NCBI RefSeq assembly: GCF_900156375.1
Contig: NZ_FTNK01000001.1
Span: 556,314 to 617,041 of the forward strand
DNA length: 60,728 nt
From: Paenibacillus macquariensis
GTDB lineage: Bacteria; Bacillota; Bacilli; Paenibacillales; Paenibacillaceae
Direction: 5' to 3'
In this document: positions 38,590-47,554 of the stretch, piece after piece
Numbering within the stretch: the first letter of the stretch is position 1
Layout of the letters: each line of letters opens with the position of its first letter
Made by a program: the position numbers and the translations under genes
The notes under the pieces: model-generated
Told to the model about the DNA's origin: nothing
The model's database searches: none
The model's input: the letters and a program-made list of their open reading frames with translations, nothing else

Positions 38590-39372
38590 TTAAGATTTGA
38601 CATGTTTCTGCATTTGCTGAATGGCTGACTTCTCTAACCTAGATACTTGAGCTTGCGAGATGCCAATTTCATCTGCAACCTCCATCTGAGTTTTACCTTC
38701 AAAAAATCGCATGGAGAGGATCATCTTTTCTCGTTGTCCTAATCTATGCATAGCTTCTCTTAATGCAATTTCTTCAATCCACGAAACATCTTTGTTCTTA
38801 TCGTCACTAATCTGATCCATCACATAAATGGGATCACCACCATCATGGTAAATGGGTTCGAATAACGATACTGGATCCTGAATGGCATCCAAAGCGAACA
38901 CCACATCTTCCTTAGGAACATTAAGTGCGGCAGAAATTTCAAAGATAGTAGGTTCTCTGCAATTTTGATTCGTTAAGGAGTCACGGACTTGAAGTGCTTT
39001 ATATGCTATGTCACGTAAAGAGCGTGATACTCTTATAGGATTGTTATCCCGTAAATACCGTCGAATTTCCCCAATAATCATGGGTACCGCATACGTTGAG
39101 AATTTAACATTTTGTCCTAAATCAAAATTATCAATAGCCTTCATTAGTCCAATACAACCTACCTGAAATAAATCGTCGACAAATTCCCCCCGATTATTAA
39201 ACCGTTGAATAACACTCAGTACCAACCTTAAGTTACCATTTACTAATTTTTCCCTAGCTGAACGTTCATTATTTTGCTGAAGGGCATGGAACAATTCCCG
39301 CATTTCCACATTCGTTAGTACGGGAAGTTTGGCAGTATCTACCCCACAGATTTCAACTTTGTTTCGGGTCAT
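38590..39372 (-). CDS. sigG: Sporulation sigma factor G
   Basis: A 260-residue sigma-70 group 3 factor that runs late gene expression in the forespore. Region 2 reads GEFVDDLFQVGCIGLMKAI and FSTYAVPMIIGEIRRYLRD; region 4 reads GKTQMEVADEIGISQAQVSR. The N terminus KVEICGVDTAKLPVL is characteristic of SigG and carries the anti-sigma contact. GGGAGG lies 9 bases before the ATG. A sigma-F-type promoter (39408-39436) lies directly upstream, as expected for spoIIIG. Confidence 0.97.
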   Translation of the reverse strand: MTRNKVEICGVDTAKLPVLTNVEMRELFHALQQNNERSAREKLVNGNLRLVLSVIQRFNNRGEFVDDLFQVGCIGLMKAIDNFDLGQNVKFSTYAVPMIIGEIRRYLRDNNPIRVSRSLRDIAYKALQVRDSLTNQNCREPTIFEISAALNVPKEDVVFALDAIQDPVSLFEPIYHDGGDPIYVMDQISDDKNKDVSWIEEIALREAMHRLGQREKMILSMRFFEGKTQMEVADEIGISQAQVSRLEKSAIQQMQKHVKS

Positions 39373-39407
39373 GATGATTTACCTCCCAAGAAGAAACATT
39401 AATGTAC

Positions 39408-39436
39408 ATTATCTCCCCAGAGGCTCAATTTATTCC
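39408..39436 (-). promoter_or_regulatory. Sigma-F-type promoter of sigG
   Basis: GGAATA (39436-39431), 14 bases, GGAGATAAT (39416-39408). The -10 matches the sigma-F pattern GGNNANANT exactly, and the -35 contains GAATA. It lies 36 bases before the sigG start, so forespore-specific expression is supported. Confidence 0.7.
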
Positions 39437-39531
39437 TACTCGATGAATCTATATAGATTGAACTACCATATTCATGATTCTCTTTAGAAATGAAGGAACG
39501 TGTGAGCACAGACTTTAATTCAATCTATCTG

Positions 39532-40254
39532 TTACACCATCTTATTAAATTCCTTACGTAGACGTTTAATAATTCTCTTCTCCAATCGAGAAATATAGGA
39601 CTGAGAAATCCCTAACATATCTGCTACATCCTTTTGAGTCTTCTCCTCACCATCCTGTAGTCCGAATCGAAGTTCCATGATTGTACGCTCTCGTTCTGTC
39701 AGCTTATCAAGTGCTTTATGCAATAATTTACGGTCTACTTGCTCCTCAATATTACGATAAATTGTATCATTCTCAGTACCTAATACATCGGAAAGTAATA
39801 GTTCATTCCCATCCCAATCAATATTTAAAGGTTCATCAAATGACACTTCACTACGAATTTTATTATTACGACGCAAATACATTAGTATTTCATTCTCAAT
39901 ACAACGTGAAGCATACGTAGCTAATTTTATTTTCTTCTCAGGATCAAACGTATTAACAGCCTTAATCAGACCGATAGCTCCAATGGATACCAAATCTTCA
40001 ATATTGATACCTGTATTCTCAAATTTACGAGCGATATATACGACCAATCTCAAATTACGTTCAATCAACATTGCACGGATTGCTGAGTCGCCTGTGGAAA
40101 GCCTTTGTAGTAAGTACTCTTCTTCCTCACGTGTTAGAGGCGGAGGAAGAGCCTCACTCCCTCCTATGTAGTATATTTCTTCACTTTTAAGTCCAAATAA
40201 GAAGAGCGCACGATAATATTGAATTTGTACCACTAATTTCCATTTTACCAACAT
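39532..40254 (-). CDS. sigE: Pro-sigma factor E
   Basis: A 240-residue mother-cell sigma factor made as an inactive precursor. The first 27-29 residues form a hydrophobic pro-sequence, and the processing region [17 protein letters not shown] matches the conserved SpoIIGA cleavage site. Region 2 ([21 protein letters not shown]) and region 4 ([20 protein letters not shown]) are nearly identical to those of B. subtilis SigE. It follows spoIIGA, but with a 190-base gap filled by hairpin repeats. Confidence 0.97.
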   Translation of the reverse strand: MLVKWKLVVQIQYYRALFLFGLKSEEIYYIGGSEALPPPLTREEEEYLLQRLSTGDSAIRAMLIERNLRLVVYIARKFENTGINIEDLVSIGAIGLIKAVNTFDPEKKIKLATYASRCIENEILMYLRRNNKIRSEVSFDEPLNIDWDGNELLLSDVLGTENDTIYRNIEEQVDRKLLHKALDKLTERERTIMELRFGLQDGEEKTQKDVADMLGISQSYISRLEKRIIKRLRKEFNKMV

Positions 40255-40269
40255 GATTTCTTTCCTCCT

Positions 40270-40412
40270 ATGAGTTTCCTCAGGAAACTTATCTTCGTAA
40301 GCATCGTCTTTGAGTTTTCTGTAAGAAAACTAACATCGTAGGCATCATCAAAAGTTTCCTTAGGAAACTAACATCGTAAGCATAATTTTAAGTTTCATAA
40401 GAAACTATCTTT
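40270..40412. repeat. Three to four tandem hairpin repeats between spoIIGA and sigE
   Basis: Units of about 40-47 bases each start with a small palindrome (AGTTTCCTCAGGAAACT, AGTTTTCTGTAAGAAAACT, AGTTTCCTTAGGAAACT, AGTTTCATAAGAAACT) followed by AWCWTCGTARGCATC. Successive hairpins differ by paired changes that keep the stem. The tail resembles that of the 64-base repeats at 10341-10475. Confidence 0.85.
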
Positions 40413-40443
40413 TACAATCATAATCTCGAGCTTTCCTACTATA

Positions 40444-41424
40444 TTAGCTAATAGGTGGGATAGAAGTTGTTGCCAGAGTCGTAACGGCATCTGTAGCTGG
40501 GTTTCCGTCATGTATCAAGTCAGGGTGAATAATCGCCCTATATGCCTTTTCGGAAGAAAGCGTGCCTCCATCAAGTCCAACTAACACTCTAGTGCTTGTG
40601 GTTGTTTTACCGTCCATACAGATTTCAACAGAATCTGGTTTTAAAGCTAACATAAACGCTGACCCTCGATTCACTCCCCGATAAGGTACTAACCTCAAAC
40701 GGTCCTGCCAAGCAAAAGATGATTCGTCTCCAAGCTCCATGACCAGTTTGTCCGCATCTCCTTCAGCTAGTTTATCCCTCCATGAGGCAGGTAAATGATC
40801 TCCCCATAAAGAAGCCTCCATCACCATAACCGGTATTCGTGTTAAAGGATCACACAACTGATTACCTGTATCTAATAGTCCCGTACATTTCACCTGTTCG
40901 CTACCTATATTCACTTTCACTTCCGCAAAATACACATGCCTATTATCCAATTTACGTTTGGAAGATTGCACAATTTTAAACCAAAAAACAACGATAATAA
41001 AAACGATAAGCATAAACCAAAATCCAATCTTCAGTTCGAATGACAGCCCCCCCGATGTTGTATACCAAATTCCGCTCCAGAGATCACTTGAATTTTGCAA
41101 CAGATAATGAATGCCAATAATCCCACCAGCCGCGGCAAAATTAATAATATAAAATGCCCCCATGTTCCTCATATAGTGTTGAAGACTCCCAAAACCGAAG
41201 GCAATCCACAACATTATCAATGAAAGCCCGAACTTTATGAGAAAGGTATACATGAACGTAAGCCCGGGAACGAACATCATGATGACATAAAGGGCACCTA
41301 ACAAGGCTGATAAAGAAATTCGCCACCAAGGCGTTTTTATTTTGCGCATCCAACCAGTCAACCACAATAGAGTTCCATCAATAAGTAGATTAGTAATAAA
41401 AATAAGATCGATATAGACAACCAT
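40444..41424 (-). CDS. spoIIGA: SpoIIGA, pro-sigma-E processing protease
   Basis: A 326-residue membrane protein with about five N-terminal helices (residues 1-150) and a C-terminal aspartic-protease-like domain with the catalytic Asp in GLLDTGNQLCDPLT (about 195). LRLVPYRGVNRGSAFMLALKPD is a further SpoIIGA mark. It cleaves pro-SigE in the septal membrane after the SpoIIR signal from the forespore. ATG 41424 follows GGTGAGGG; a GTG 9 bases upstream lies within that ribosome site. The promoter with Spo0A boxes lies about 90-155 bases upstream. Confidence 0.96.
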   Translation of the reverse strand: MVVYIDLIFITNLLIDGTLLWLTGWMRKIKTPWWRISLSALLGALYVIMMFVPGLTFMYTFLIKFGLSLIMLWIAFGFGSLQHYMRNMGAFYIINFAAAGGIIGIHYLLQNSSDLWSGIWYTTSGGLSFELKIGFWFMLIVFIIVVFWFKIVQSSKRKLDNRHVYFAEVKVNIGSEQVKCTGLLDTGNQLCDPLTRIPVMVMEASLWGDHLPASWRDKLAEGDADKLVMELGDESSFAWQDRLRLVPYRGVNRGSAFMLALKPDSVEICMDGKTTTSTRVLVGLDGGTLSSEKAYRAIIHPDLIHDGNPATDAVTTLATTSIPPIS

Positions 41425-41513
41425 TGCCCTCACCTGCCTGAGCTTTGAATCATAGAGGTAGAAAAGCCAGTGTTTTTAAACTCTATTCCTTTTGGTCTTT
41501 AGGAGATGTGTTT

Positions 41514-41581
41514 AGTATAGAAAAACTAACTTCCAAAGTCTGTCTAAACCTGGAAGCAATCGCGATTTTTTTTTGTCGATA
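41514..41581 (-). promoter_or_regulatory. Spo0A-controlled promoter of spoIIGA-sigE
   Basis: On the minus strand TAGACA (41546-41541) and TATACT (41519-41514) are 21 bases apart. This long spacing is known for the Spo0A-activated spoIIG promoter. Two Spo0A-box matches (consensus TTTGTCRAAA, read on the plus strand) lie at 41572-41581 (TTTGTCGATA, 9/10) and 41539-41548 (TCTGTCTAAA, 8/10). They are 33 bases apart, three helical turns, and the second overlaps the -35. Confidence 0.72.
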
Positions 41582-41640
41582 GAGGTTAGTTCATGGAAGA
41601 AGGATTCTAAAATGGAGCGTGGAAGAATAGGAAGAAAACA

Positions 41641-41678
41641 AAAAAGCCCGATTTCTTTAAAAAGAAAACGGACTTTTC
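41641..41678 (-). terminator. Terminator after ftsZ
   Basis: GAAAAGTCCGTTTTCTTT and AAAGAAATCGGGCTTTTT arms, followed by TTG on the minus strand. It separates the dcw cluster from the spoIIG promoter. Confidence 0.8.
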
Positions 41679-41704
41679 ATATATCATGATAGATAATGTG
41701 CAAA

Positions 41705-42820
41705 TTATTCGTTGTTATTGCGTGAACGATTCCGCAGAAATGTAGGAATATCCAGTTGATCATTACTTGGCTGATTACCAAATGGACGCAAATTATTATT
41801 GCGATTCTCAACAGGCTCATTGTCTGGTGTTCCAGGTTTGCGAATTTGAGCGTGTGGTGCTGCTTGTTTATGCTCAAATCCTGTAGCAATAACTGTGACT
41901 TTAATATCGTCTTTCAAATCTTCATCAATAATGGCACCAAATATCATATTCACATCTGGATCCGATGCTGATGTAACGATCTCTGCTGCTTCGTTCACTT
42001 CATACAGAGACAGATTTGAACCACCCGTAATATTCATGATGACACCACGAGCTCCCTCGATAGAAGTTTCTAGTAATGGACTCATAATAGCCTTACGAGC
42101 TGCCTCAGCGGCACGGTTCTCACCTGATGCTACACCAATACCCATTAGTGCAGACCCACGCTCTGTCATAATCGTCTTCACGTCTGCAAAGTCAAGGTTG
42201 ATTAGACCAGGAACAGCAATAAGGTCTGATATCCCCTGTACCGCTTGGCGAAGAACATTATCAGCTTCTCTGAATGCTTCTAACATCGGTGTCTTTTTAT
42301 CTACGATTTCCAATAGACGATCATTAGGAATAACAATCAATGTATCTACTTTTTCTTTCAGAGCTTCAATCCCTAGCTCAGCTTGGGAGAAACGTTTACG
42401 ACCTTCAAATGTAAAAGGACGCGTAACAACGCCTACTGTCAGCGCTCCACACTCTCTTGCAATCTCAGCGATTACAGGAGCCGCACCCGTACCCGTTCCG
42501 CCACCCATTCCTGCTGTGACAAACACCATATCCGCGCCTTTTAGCGTGTTCGAGATCAAATCTCTAGATTCTTCAGCAGCCTTCTTGCCGACCTCAGGAT
42601 TAGCACCCGCGCCAAGACCCCTTGTTAGCTTATCACCGATCTGTAGCTTGTGTTCTGATTTAGCCATATGCAGTGCTTGAGCATCCGTATTAACCGTGAT
42701 AAACTCAACACCTTGCACACCATTCTCAATCATTCGGTTGACAGCGTTACTACCCCCACCACCAACACCAATTACTTTAATCTGAGCTAAGCTTTCCATT
42801 TCAAAGTCAAATTCCAACAT
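41705..42820 (-). CDS. ftsZ: FtsZ, tubulin-like division GTPase
   Basis: A 371-residue protein that forms the Z ring. The tubulin signature GGGTGTG is at 106-112, the GTP-binding [13 protein letters not shown] at 18-30, and the T7 loop [11 protein letters not shown] at about 208-218. The C-terminal peptide [16 protein letters not shown] is the docking tail for FtsA and SepF, both encoded in this window. GGGGGAGATGG precedes the ATG. The gene lies 58 bases downstream of ftsA and is followed by a terminator. Confidence 0.98.
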   Translation of the reverse strand: MLEFDFEMESLAQIKVIGVGGGGSNAVNRMIENGVQGVEFITVNTDAQALHMAKSEHKLQIGDKLTRGLGAGANPEVGKKAAEESRDLISNTLKGADMVFVTAGMGGGTGTGAAPVIAEIARECGALTVGVVTRPFTFEGRKRFSQAELGIEALKEKVDTLIVIPNDRLLEIVDKKTPMLEAFREADNVLRQAVQGISDLIAVPGLINLDFADVKTIMTERGSALMGIGVASGENRAAEAARKAIMSPLLETSIEGARGVIMNITGGSNLSLYEVNEAAEIVTSASDPDVNMIFGAIIDEDLKDDIKVTVIATGFEHKQAAPHAQIRKPGTPDNEPVENRNNNLRPFGNQPSNDQLDIPTFLRNRSRNNNE

Positions 42821-42878
42821 ATTATTCCATCTCCCCCTCGTTGTACATGGATGGCACGTTCACAGTTATATGAACACC

Positions 42879-44147
42879 TTATATAAATTCACTGAACATG
42901 TTTTTTAAGCGCTCTACCAACCCCGTTTTTTGTGTCTTTCCTTGGTTAGATGTAGGATTCACCTTGTTGTTATTCCGGATTGGTTGTTTTTTAGCATTGG
43001 TAATTGCATTGTTACGTCCACGAATATTACGTATAACATTGTGAAGGATACCAACACCACTCGTAAACCCTGGATCTCTGACCCCTATATAATCCGGTAC
43101 TGCAATCCGTACAGAAGCAGCAAGCTCAGCCTGTGCAACCTGCAATACACCAGGCATCGAAACTGTGCCTCCTGTGAGTATATAACCTCCAGGAAGTTCA
43201 CTGTAACCTAGACGTTTCACTTCTTGATGAAGGAGATGGAAAATTTCTTGAATCCGAGGCTCAACAATAGCAGCCAAATCTTGTTGACTGAATTCTTTTT
43301 CAACGTTACTCCCAATTCGAGTTACTTTGAAAATAACATCTGGAGCAGCATCGTCTACTAAAGCACACCCGTATTTTAACTTAACCTTCTCAGCTTGATC
43401 CGTTAACGTCCGTAATCCATAGGCAATATCATTGGTTACGTACTCCCCGCCAATAGGTAATGTTGAAGTCGCGACCATAGTTCCAGCTTCAAAAACAGCA
43501 ATGCTTGTATTTCCAGCACCGATATCAACAAGTACAGAACCCATGGTTTTCTCGTCTTTTGATAAAGACATTTGACCTGCTCCCAAAGACATTAGAACTA
43601 GATCTTTGATCTTCAAGCCCGATTTCTCTACACACCGTAAAAGATTATGTATGGCCGGTTTTGCCCCCGTAATAATAATTGCTTCCACTTCTAAACGAAC
43701 GCCAATCATACCTCGTGGATCCTGAATTCCTTCAAGACCATCCACAACGTATTGCTTAGCGACAACATCAATAATTTCCCGGTCAGGAGGTAAAGCAACA
43801 ACTTCTGCAGCTTTGAGAACGCGTTCAATGTCCTCTTCTCCAATTTCCCGATCCTCGTTCGATACAGCCACAACACCGTGGCTTGTTTGAAGTCCAATAT
43901 GATTCCCGGAAATGCCGACATATACTTCAGATATTTGAATACCAACCATACGTTCCGCATGATCTACTGCACTGCGGATCGATTGTACGGTCTGGTCAAT
44001 ATCTACAATTGCACCTTTGCGAATTCCTTCTGAGTCGGCAGATCCAACTCCAATAATATTAAAGGTTCCATTAGTTACTTCCCCAATAATAGCACGAACT
44101 TTGGATGTACCGATGTCCAAACTAACAATGATGTCATTGTTGCTCAA
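42879..44147 (-). CDS. ftsA: FtsA, actin-like membrane tether of FtsZ
   Basis: A 422-residue ATP-binding actin relative. Phosphate loop IVSLDIGTSKVRAI (about 5-18) and GSVLVDIGAGNTSIAVFE (about 205) flank the 1C domain; the C terminus ERLKNMFSEFI is the amphipathic membrane-targeting helix. The start is TTG 44147, 6 bases after GGAGGTG; the upstream GTG lies within that ribosome site. A sigma-H-type promoter lies 58-86 bases before the start. Confidence 0.96.
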   Translation of the reverse strand: MSNNDIIVSLDIGTSKVRAIIGEVTNGTFNIIGVGSADSEGIRKGAIVDIDQTVQSIRSAVDHAERMVGIQISEVYVGISGNHIGLQTSHGVVAVSNEDREIGEEDIERVLKAAEVVALPPDREIIDVVAKQYVVDGLEGIQDPRGMIGVRLEVEAIIITGAKPAIHNLLRCVEKSGLKIKDLVLMSLGAGQMSLSKDEKTMGSVLVDIGAGNTSIAVFEAGTMVATSTLPIGGEYVTNDIAYGLRTLTDQAEKVKLKYGCALVDDAAPDVIFKVTRIGSNVEKEFSQQDLAAIVEPRIQEIFHLLHQEVKRLGYSELPGGYILTGGTVSMPGVLQVAQAELAASVRIAVPDYIGVRDPGFTSGVGILHNVIRNIRGRNNAITNAKKQPIRNNNKVNPTSNQGKTQKTGLVERLKNMFSEFI

Positions 44148-44204
44148 CCGTGGCACCTCCTATTTTTTGAAATGAAAAGCGAATTGGAAAGACGTTCTTA
44201 ATAA

Positions 44205-44233
44205 TTATTCAACACGACTTTCTTTTTCCCTCT
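44205..44233 (-). promoter_or_regulatory. Sigma-H-type promoter of ftsA-ftsZ
   Basis: AGAGGGAAA (44233-44225), 11 bases, GTTGAATAA (44213-44205). These match RNAGGAWWW (8/9) and RNNGAATWW (9/9). In B. subtilis the ftsAZ P2 promoter uses sigma-H to raise FtsZ for polar septation, so position and pattern agree. A TATAAT further upstream (near 44289) lacks a good -35 at normal spacing. Confidence 0.65.
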
Positions 44234-44340
44234 TTTTTCTACATTTTTTTTACATATCACATATTGTCAGCTATCAAATTATTAATATTATAAGAAAAGC
44301 AAACAAATAGACTTGTCCACAAAACTAATTGTAGCATTTT

Positions 44341-45114
44341 TTATTCGTTATTAGTAGTCCCATCCCCATTCTCAGGTACGCTGTCTCCGCTCAAGAAAGG
44401 AACGTATGAATCAGCCTCAAGCATTGTAATAAGCCCAGGTTCTTCTGTCTCTATCACTTGATTGAGATATTCTACTTTATCCTTAAGTAGAGATACAGCA
44501 GTAATCACTTCAAATTTGGAACGCGTATACAGTTTGATACGATCTGGAAAAGAAACTGTAGGAGATGGCATAATCTCTGATATATCCGAAGTCAATTGAT
44601 TAGGAATCGCACCGAGAACTTGACTCAGTTCCAATTTATAAGGATCTGTTGGATTCCATTGCGTTAATATTGGCTTCTCTATAGCAATACCACTCGTTTT
44701 TACAGGCACCATAACCCCATTCGATAAAATAGCCATGAGTGATCCCTCTTGTCCTAACTCATAGGCAACCGTTGTATGCTCTTGAACCTGTATCTGTATA
44801 ACGCCGGGGAACTGCTTGTCCACCGTTACGTTCTGAACCGATTTCACGTCCAATAATCTAGCCTCCAAAGTAGCTGCCGAAACCCCAAAGAATTGATCAC
44901 CTACATTGAACTCTCCCGCTTGTAATAACTGCTCTTTCGTAGCGAATACATTTCCCTGAAATTGAATTTCGGAGATTTTGCTAATCGGAGATCTAAAAAA
45001 AAGTACGGCAAGAAGAACTAAACAGAATAACAAGAGAATAAACATAATTTTACGACTGGTTTTCATTTTTCTGAATTTATTAGGTTTAAGAACTGGTATA
45101 GATGTCTTTGACAT
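44341..45114 (-). CDS. divIB: DivIB/FtsQ division protein
   Basis: A 257-residue bitopic membrane protein: a charged cytoplasmic tail (1-22), one helix (about 23-43), an extracellular POTRA domain (ISEIQFQGNVFATKEQLL, about 48-118), and a beta domain ending in a charged tail. It joins FtsL and DivIC in controlling septal peptidoglycan synthesis. GGAGAGTTGAT precedes the ATG. It follows murA, with a small hairpin (45137-45164) between. Confidence 0.93.
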   Translation of the reverse strand: MSKTSIPVLKPNKFRKMKTSRKIMFILLLFCLVLLAVLFFRSPISKISEIQFQGNVFATKEQLLQAGEFNVGDQFFGVSAATLEARLLDVKSVQNVTVDKQFPGVIQIQVQEHTTVAYELGQEGSLMAILSNGVMVPVKTSGIAIEKPILTQWNPTDPYKLELSQVLGAIPNQLTSDISEIMPSPTVSFPDRIKLYTRSKFEVITAVSLLKDKVEYLNQVIETEEPGLITMLEADSYVPFLSGDSVPENGDGTTNNE

Positions 45115-45136
45115 ATCAACTCTCCATAAAATGCCT

Positions 45137-45164
45137 CTTATCCCCTCTTCACGGAGGGGATAAG
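45137..45164 (-). terminator. Intercistronic hairpin between murA and divIB
   Basis: Eleven-base arms CTTATCCCCTC/GAGGGGATAAG with a 6-base loop and no T-run. It is more likely an RNA-stabilising or attenuating hairpin than a full terminator. Confidence 0.5.
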
Positions 45165-45171
45165 CAGGACC

Positions 45172-46455
45172 TTAGTTGGCCAAATCTAAACGATCGGACA
45201 CCGGAGTCTGTCTGTGAATATCAGCTCCAAGCTTCTGGAATAATTGTTCAATATGATCATATCCCCGGTCAATATGGTGCACCTGCTCTACAATGGTCTT
45301 GCCTTGTGCCGCCAATCCAGCAATAACTAATGCAGCTCCTGCTCTCAAATCTGTAGCCTCAACCGTCGCTCCATATAATCTTTGAACCCCACGTATAAAC
45401 GCGTAATTGAGATCTATAGAAATATCAGCACCCATGACAGTCAACTCGTCGACATGTTTGAATCTTCCTTCAAATACGGTCTCCTTCATCACACTAAAAC
45501 CATCTGATAAAGTTAATAGTACCATGACTTGGGATTGCAGATCTGTTGGAAATGATGGGTATGGTGAAGTAATAATCCGTTCCACTGCTTTGGGACGCCC
45601 CATACAGCTTACGGTCATTATATCATTGCACACACCTATTTGAACACCAGCGCGCTTCAGGACATGAATCAATGAGGTGAGATGTGATGAATTGCAATGC
45701 GTTAACGTCACATTACCACGAGTTGCGGCAGCAGCAATCATGACCGTTCCCGCTACAATACGATCTGGAATGATTTCATACGTGCACGGACGCAGCTTCT
45801 TTACGCCTTGAATCGTGATGGTATCTGTTCCAGCTCCAATTATACTTGCTCCCATCTGGTTCAGGAAGTTCTGAAGGTCCTGAATTTCAGGTTCTCTAGC
45901 CGCATTTGTAATGACTGTAGTCCCTTCAGCCATTGCTGCTGCCATCATAATGTTCTCCGTAGCACCAACACTAGGGAAATCCAAATGAATATCTGCTCCT
46001 ACTAGCTTGCGAGCTTTACAAAGAATCTGCTGATCTTGTTCTTCAATGACTGCACCTAATGCTCTTAACCCTTTTAGATGAAGATCAATCTTTCGCTCTC
46101 CGATCGCACATCCTCCAGGCTGGTAAATCGTCACTTCTCCAAACCTAGCAAGTAAAGGGCCCATTAAAAAAATAGATGATCGCATTTGTTTCATTAAGTC
46201 ATCCGGTACATGAAACGAATTGGCGGTCGACGTATCCACAATGACCATTTCTTGCTCATGTTGTGTTTGGCACCCCAGCCGATTCAGGATGTTCATCATA
46301 ACTTCAATATCCAATAACCGAGGGACATTATGCAAATGAACTATACCATCAGCCAGCATACATGCAGCTAGAATTGGCAGTGCGGCATTTTTGGACCCAT
46401 GGATACGCACGGTTCCTGATAGGGTTTTGCCTCCCTCAATCACCAATTTGTCCAA
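45172..46455 (-). CDS. murA: UDP-N-acetylglucosamine 1-carboxyvinyltransferase
   Basis: A 427-residue enzyme that adds enolpyruvate to UDP-GlcNAc, the first committed step of peptidoglycan synthesis. It has the inside-out alpha/beta barrel repeats and the active-site Cys in QPGGCAIGERKID (about 115), the fosfomycin target. GSKNAALPILAA (about 20-31) binds substrate. TTG 46455 with GGAGGTG upstream is the best start; the alternative ATG-like start at 46482 lies in murB. Bacillota often carry a second murA elsewhere. Confidence 0.96.
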   Translation of the reverse strand: MDKLVIEGGKTLSGTVRIHGSKNAALPILAACMLADGIVHLHNVPRLLDIEVMMNILNRLGCQTQHEQEMVIVDTSTANSFHVPDDLMKQMRSSIFLMGPLLARFGEVTIYQPGGCAIGERKIDLHLKGLRALGAVIEEQDQQILCKARKLVGADIHLDFPSVGATENIMMAAAMAEGTTVITNAAREPEIQDLQNFLNQMGASIIGAGTDTITIQGVKKLRPCTYEIIPDRIVAGTVMIAAAATRGNVTLTHCNSSHLTSLIHVLKRAGVQIGVCNDIMTVSCMGRPKAVERIITSPYPSFPTDLQSQVMVLLTLSDGFSVMKETVFEGRFKHVDELTVMGADISIDLNYAFIRGVQRLYGATVEATDLRAGAALVIAGLAAQGKTIVEQVHHIDRGYDHIEQLFQKLGADIHRQTPVSDRLDLAN

Positions 46456-46471
46456 TGTATCACCTCCGAGT

Positions 46472-47377
46472 TTACCGCTCACCCACTATAAACACTTCTG
46501 GTACCAACGAGATACCATTCTCAGAATCAATCCGTTTCTGAATTTCGTGCATAATGGTGAGCACGTCCTCTGCTGTCGCTTGCCCGGTATTTACAATAAA
46601 ATTGGCATGCTGCAATGAAATCTCTGCACCACCGACTCGGTAGCCCTTAAGCCCCACAGCCTCTATAAGCCTTGCAGCGTAATCTCCCGTTGGATTACGA
46701 AACACACTGCCCGCACAGGGCATCTGCAGTGGTTGTGTACGCCTACGGCGATCCTTGTACGATGCTAAAGCGGCTGCTATTTCTCTACGTTCTCCAAACT
46801 TAAGCCCGATTGTAGCTTCAACTACAATTCCCTTGCGCTCGTGCAGAACAGAGTGACGATAAGCAAAGTCCATTTCCTCAGCAGCATAAGACACCAATTC
46901 TCCTGTTTCCAGTACAATCTCAGCGGACTTGAATATGCGTGATACATCAGACCCATGGGCTCCAGCGTTCATATATACGGCTCCACCAACAGAACCGGGA
47001 ATCCCACCTGCAAACTCTAAACCCGTTAATCCATGTCTGCCGCTCAGGAAGCTCAATTTCACAAATGAGCAACCACCACCTGCAGTTACGGTTTCCTCCT
47101 GGAATTTAGCATATTCCAATCCTGAACCCAGTTTGATAACGACTCCACGAATCCCCTTATCGGAAACAAGCATATTAGATCCGCGACCAATCTGAATCCA
47201 TGGAATTCCATGATGATGGAGTAAAGTAATAAGTTCTTGCAGTTGTTCTCTCGTTTCAGGAACAATGAAGGCATCGACAGGACCCCCGATTCTCCATGTC
47301 GTGTGTTTTGTCATGGGTTCATTCAGGTGTACTTCCCCGATGTTTGTCTCCAACAATAGCGATGTCCATTGCTGCAA
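46472..47377 (-). CDS. murB: UDP-N-acetylenolpyruvoylglucosamine reductase
   Basis: A 301-residue FAD enzyme that reduces the enolpyruvyl group to lactate, giving UDP-MurNAc. FAD-binding marks are HTTWRIGGPVDAF (about 25), GRGSNML and AGIPGSVGGAVYMNAGAHG (about 130). The catalytic Ser lies in PCAGSVFRNP (about 225) and the Glu in the C-terminal part. The start is TTG 47377 with AAGGAGG 7 bases upstream. Normally murG lies just before it; here it follows a 180-base gap after spoVE. Confidence 0.97.
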   Translation of the reverse strand: MQQWTSLLLETNIGEVHLNEPMTKHTTWRIGGPVDAFIVPETREQLQELITLLHHHGIPWIQIGRGSNMLVSDKGIRGVVIKLGSGLEYAKFQEETVTAGGGCSFVKLSFLSGRHGLTGLEFAGGIPGSVGGAVYMNAGAHGSDVSRIFKSAEIVLETGELVSYAAEEMDFAYRHSVLHERKGIVVEATIGLKFGERREIAAALASYKDRRRRTQPLQMPCAGSVFRNPTGDYAARLIEAVGLKGYRVGGAEISLQHANFIVNTGQATAEDVLTIMHEIQKRIDSENGISLVPEVFIVGER

Positions 47378-47392
47378 CGAAATCCCTCCTTA

Positions 47393-47554
47393 TCATCCAA
47401 CCGAAATTTTACATTTCTCAATGAATTCAGGAGGCCATTTGGTATCTAGTGCGATGCTGCCGTGTCCTGGGCGATTATCACGATTATAAGGTATCTTATG
47501 TCATCCTACATAGGTGTGTGACAATCGCAACTCGCTTTTAACAAGTCCAATCAT
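47393..47554 (-). pseudogene. Possible broken 53-codon gene in the expected murG slot
   Basis: From ATG 47554, with AAGGTG just before it, a frame runs MIGLVKSELRLSHTYVG, then an in-frame TGA (47503-47501). It continues HKIPYNRDNRPG and IALDTKWPPEFIEKCKISVG to a TGA at 47393, immediately before the murB ribosome site. One stop inside an otherwise well-placed frame suggests a decayed small gene, or chance. The product does not look like MurG, whose start and glycine-rich loop are absent. Confidence 0.3.

Noticed and set aside
41895..42680. A 261-codon open frame on the plus strand
   Set aside because: It is antisense to ftsZ, has no ribosome site and shows low-complexity Ser/Pro/Ala content; a mirror of the ftsZ codons.
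47501..47503. In-frame TGA read as selenocysteine
   Set aside because: No selenoprotein context or SECIS-like hairpin is visible after it; a stop by mutation is simpler.
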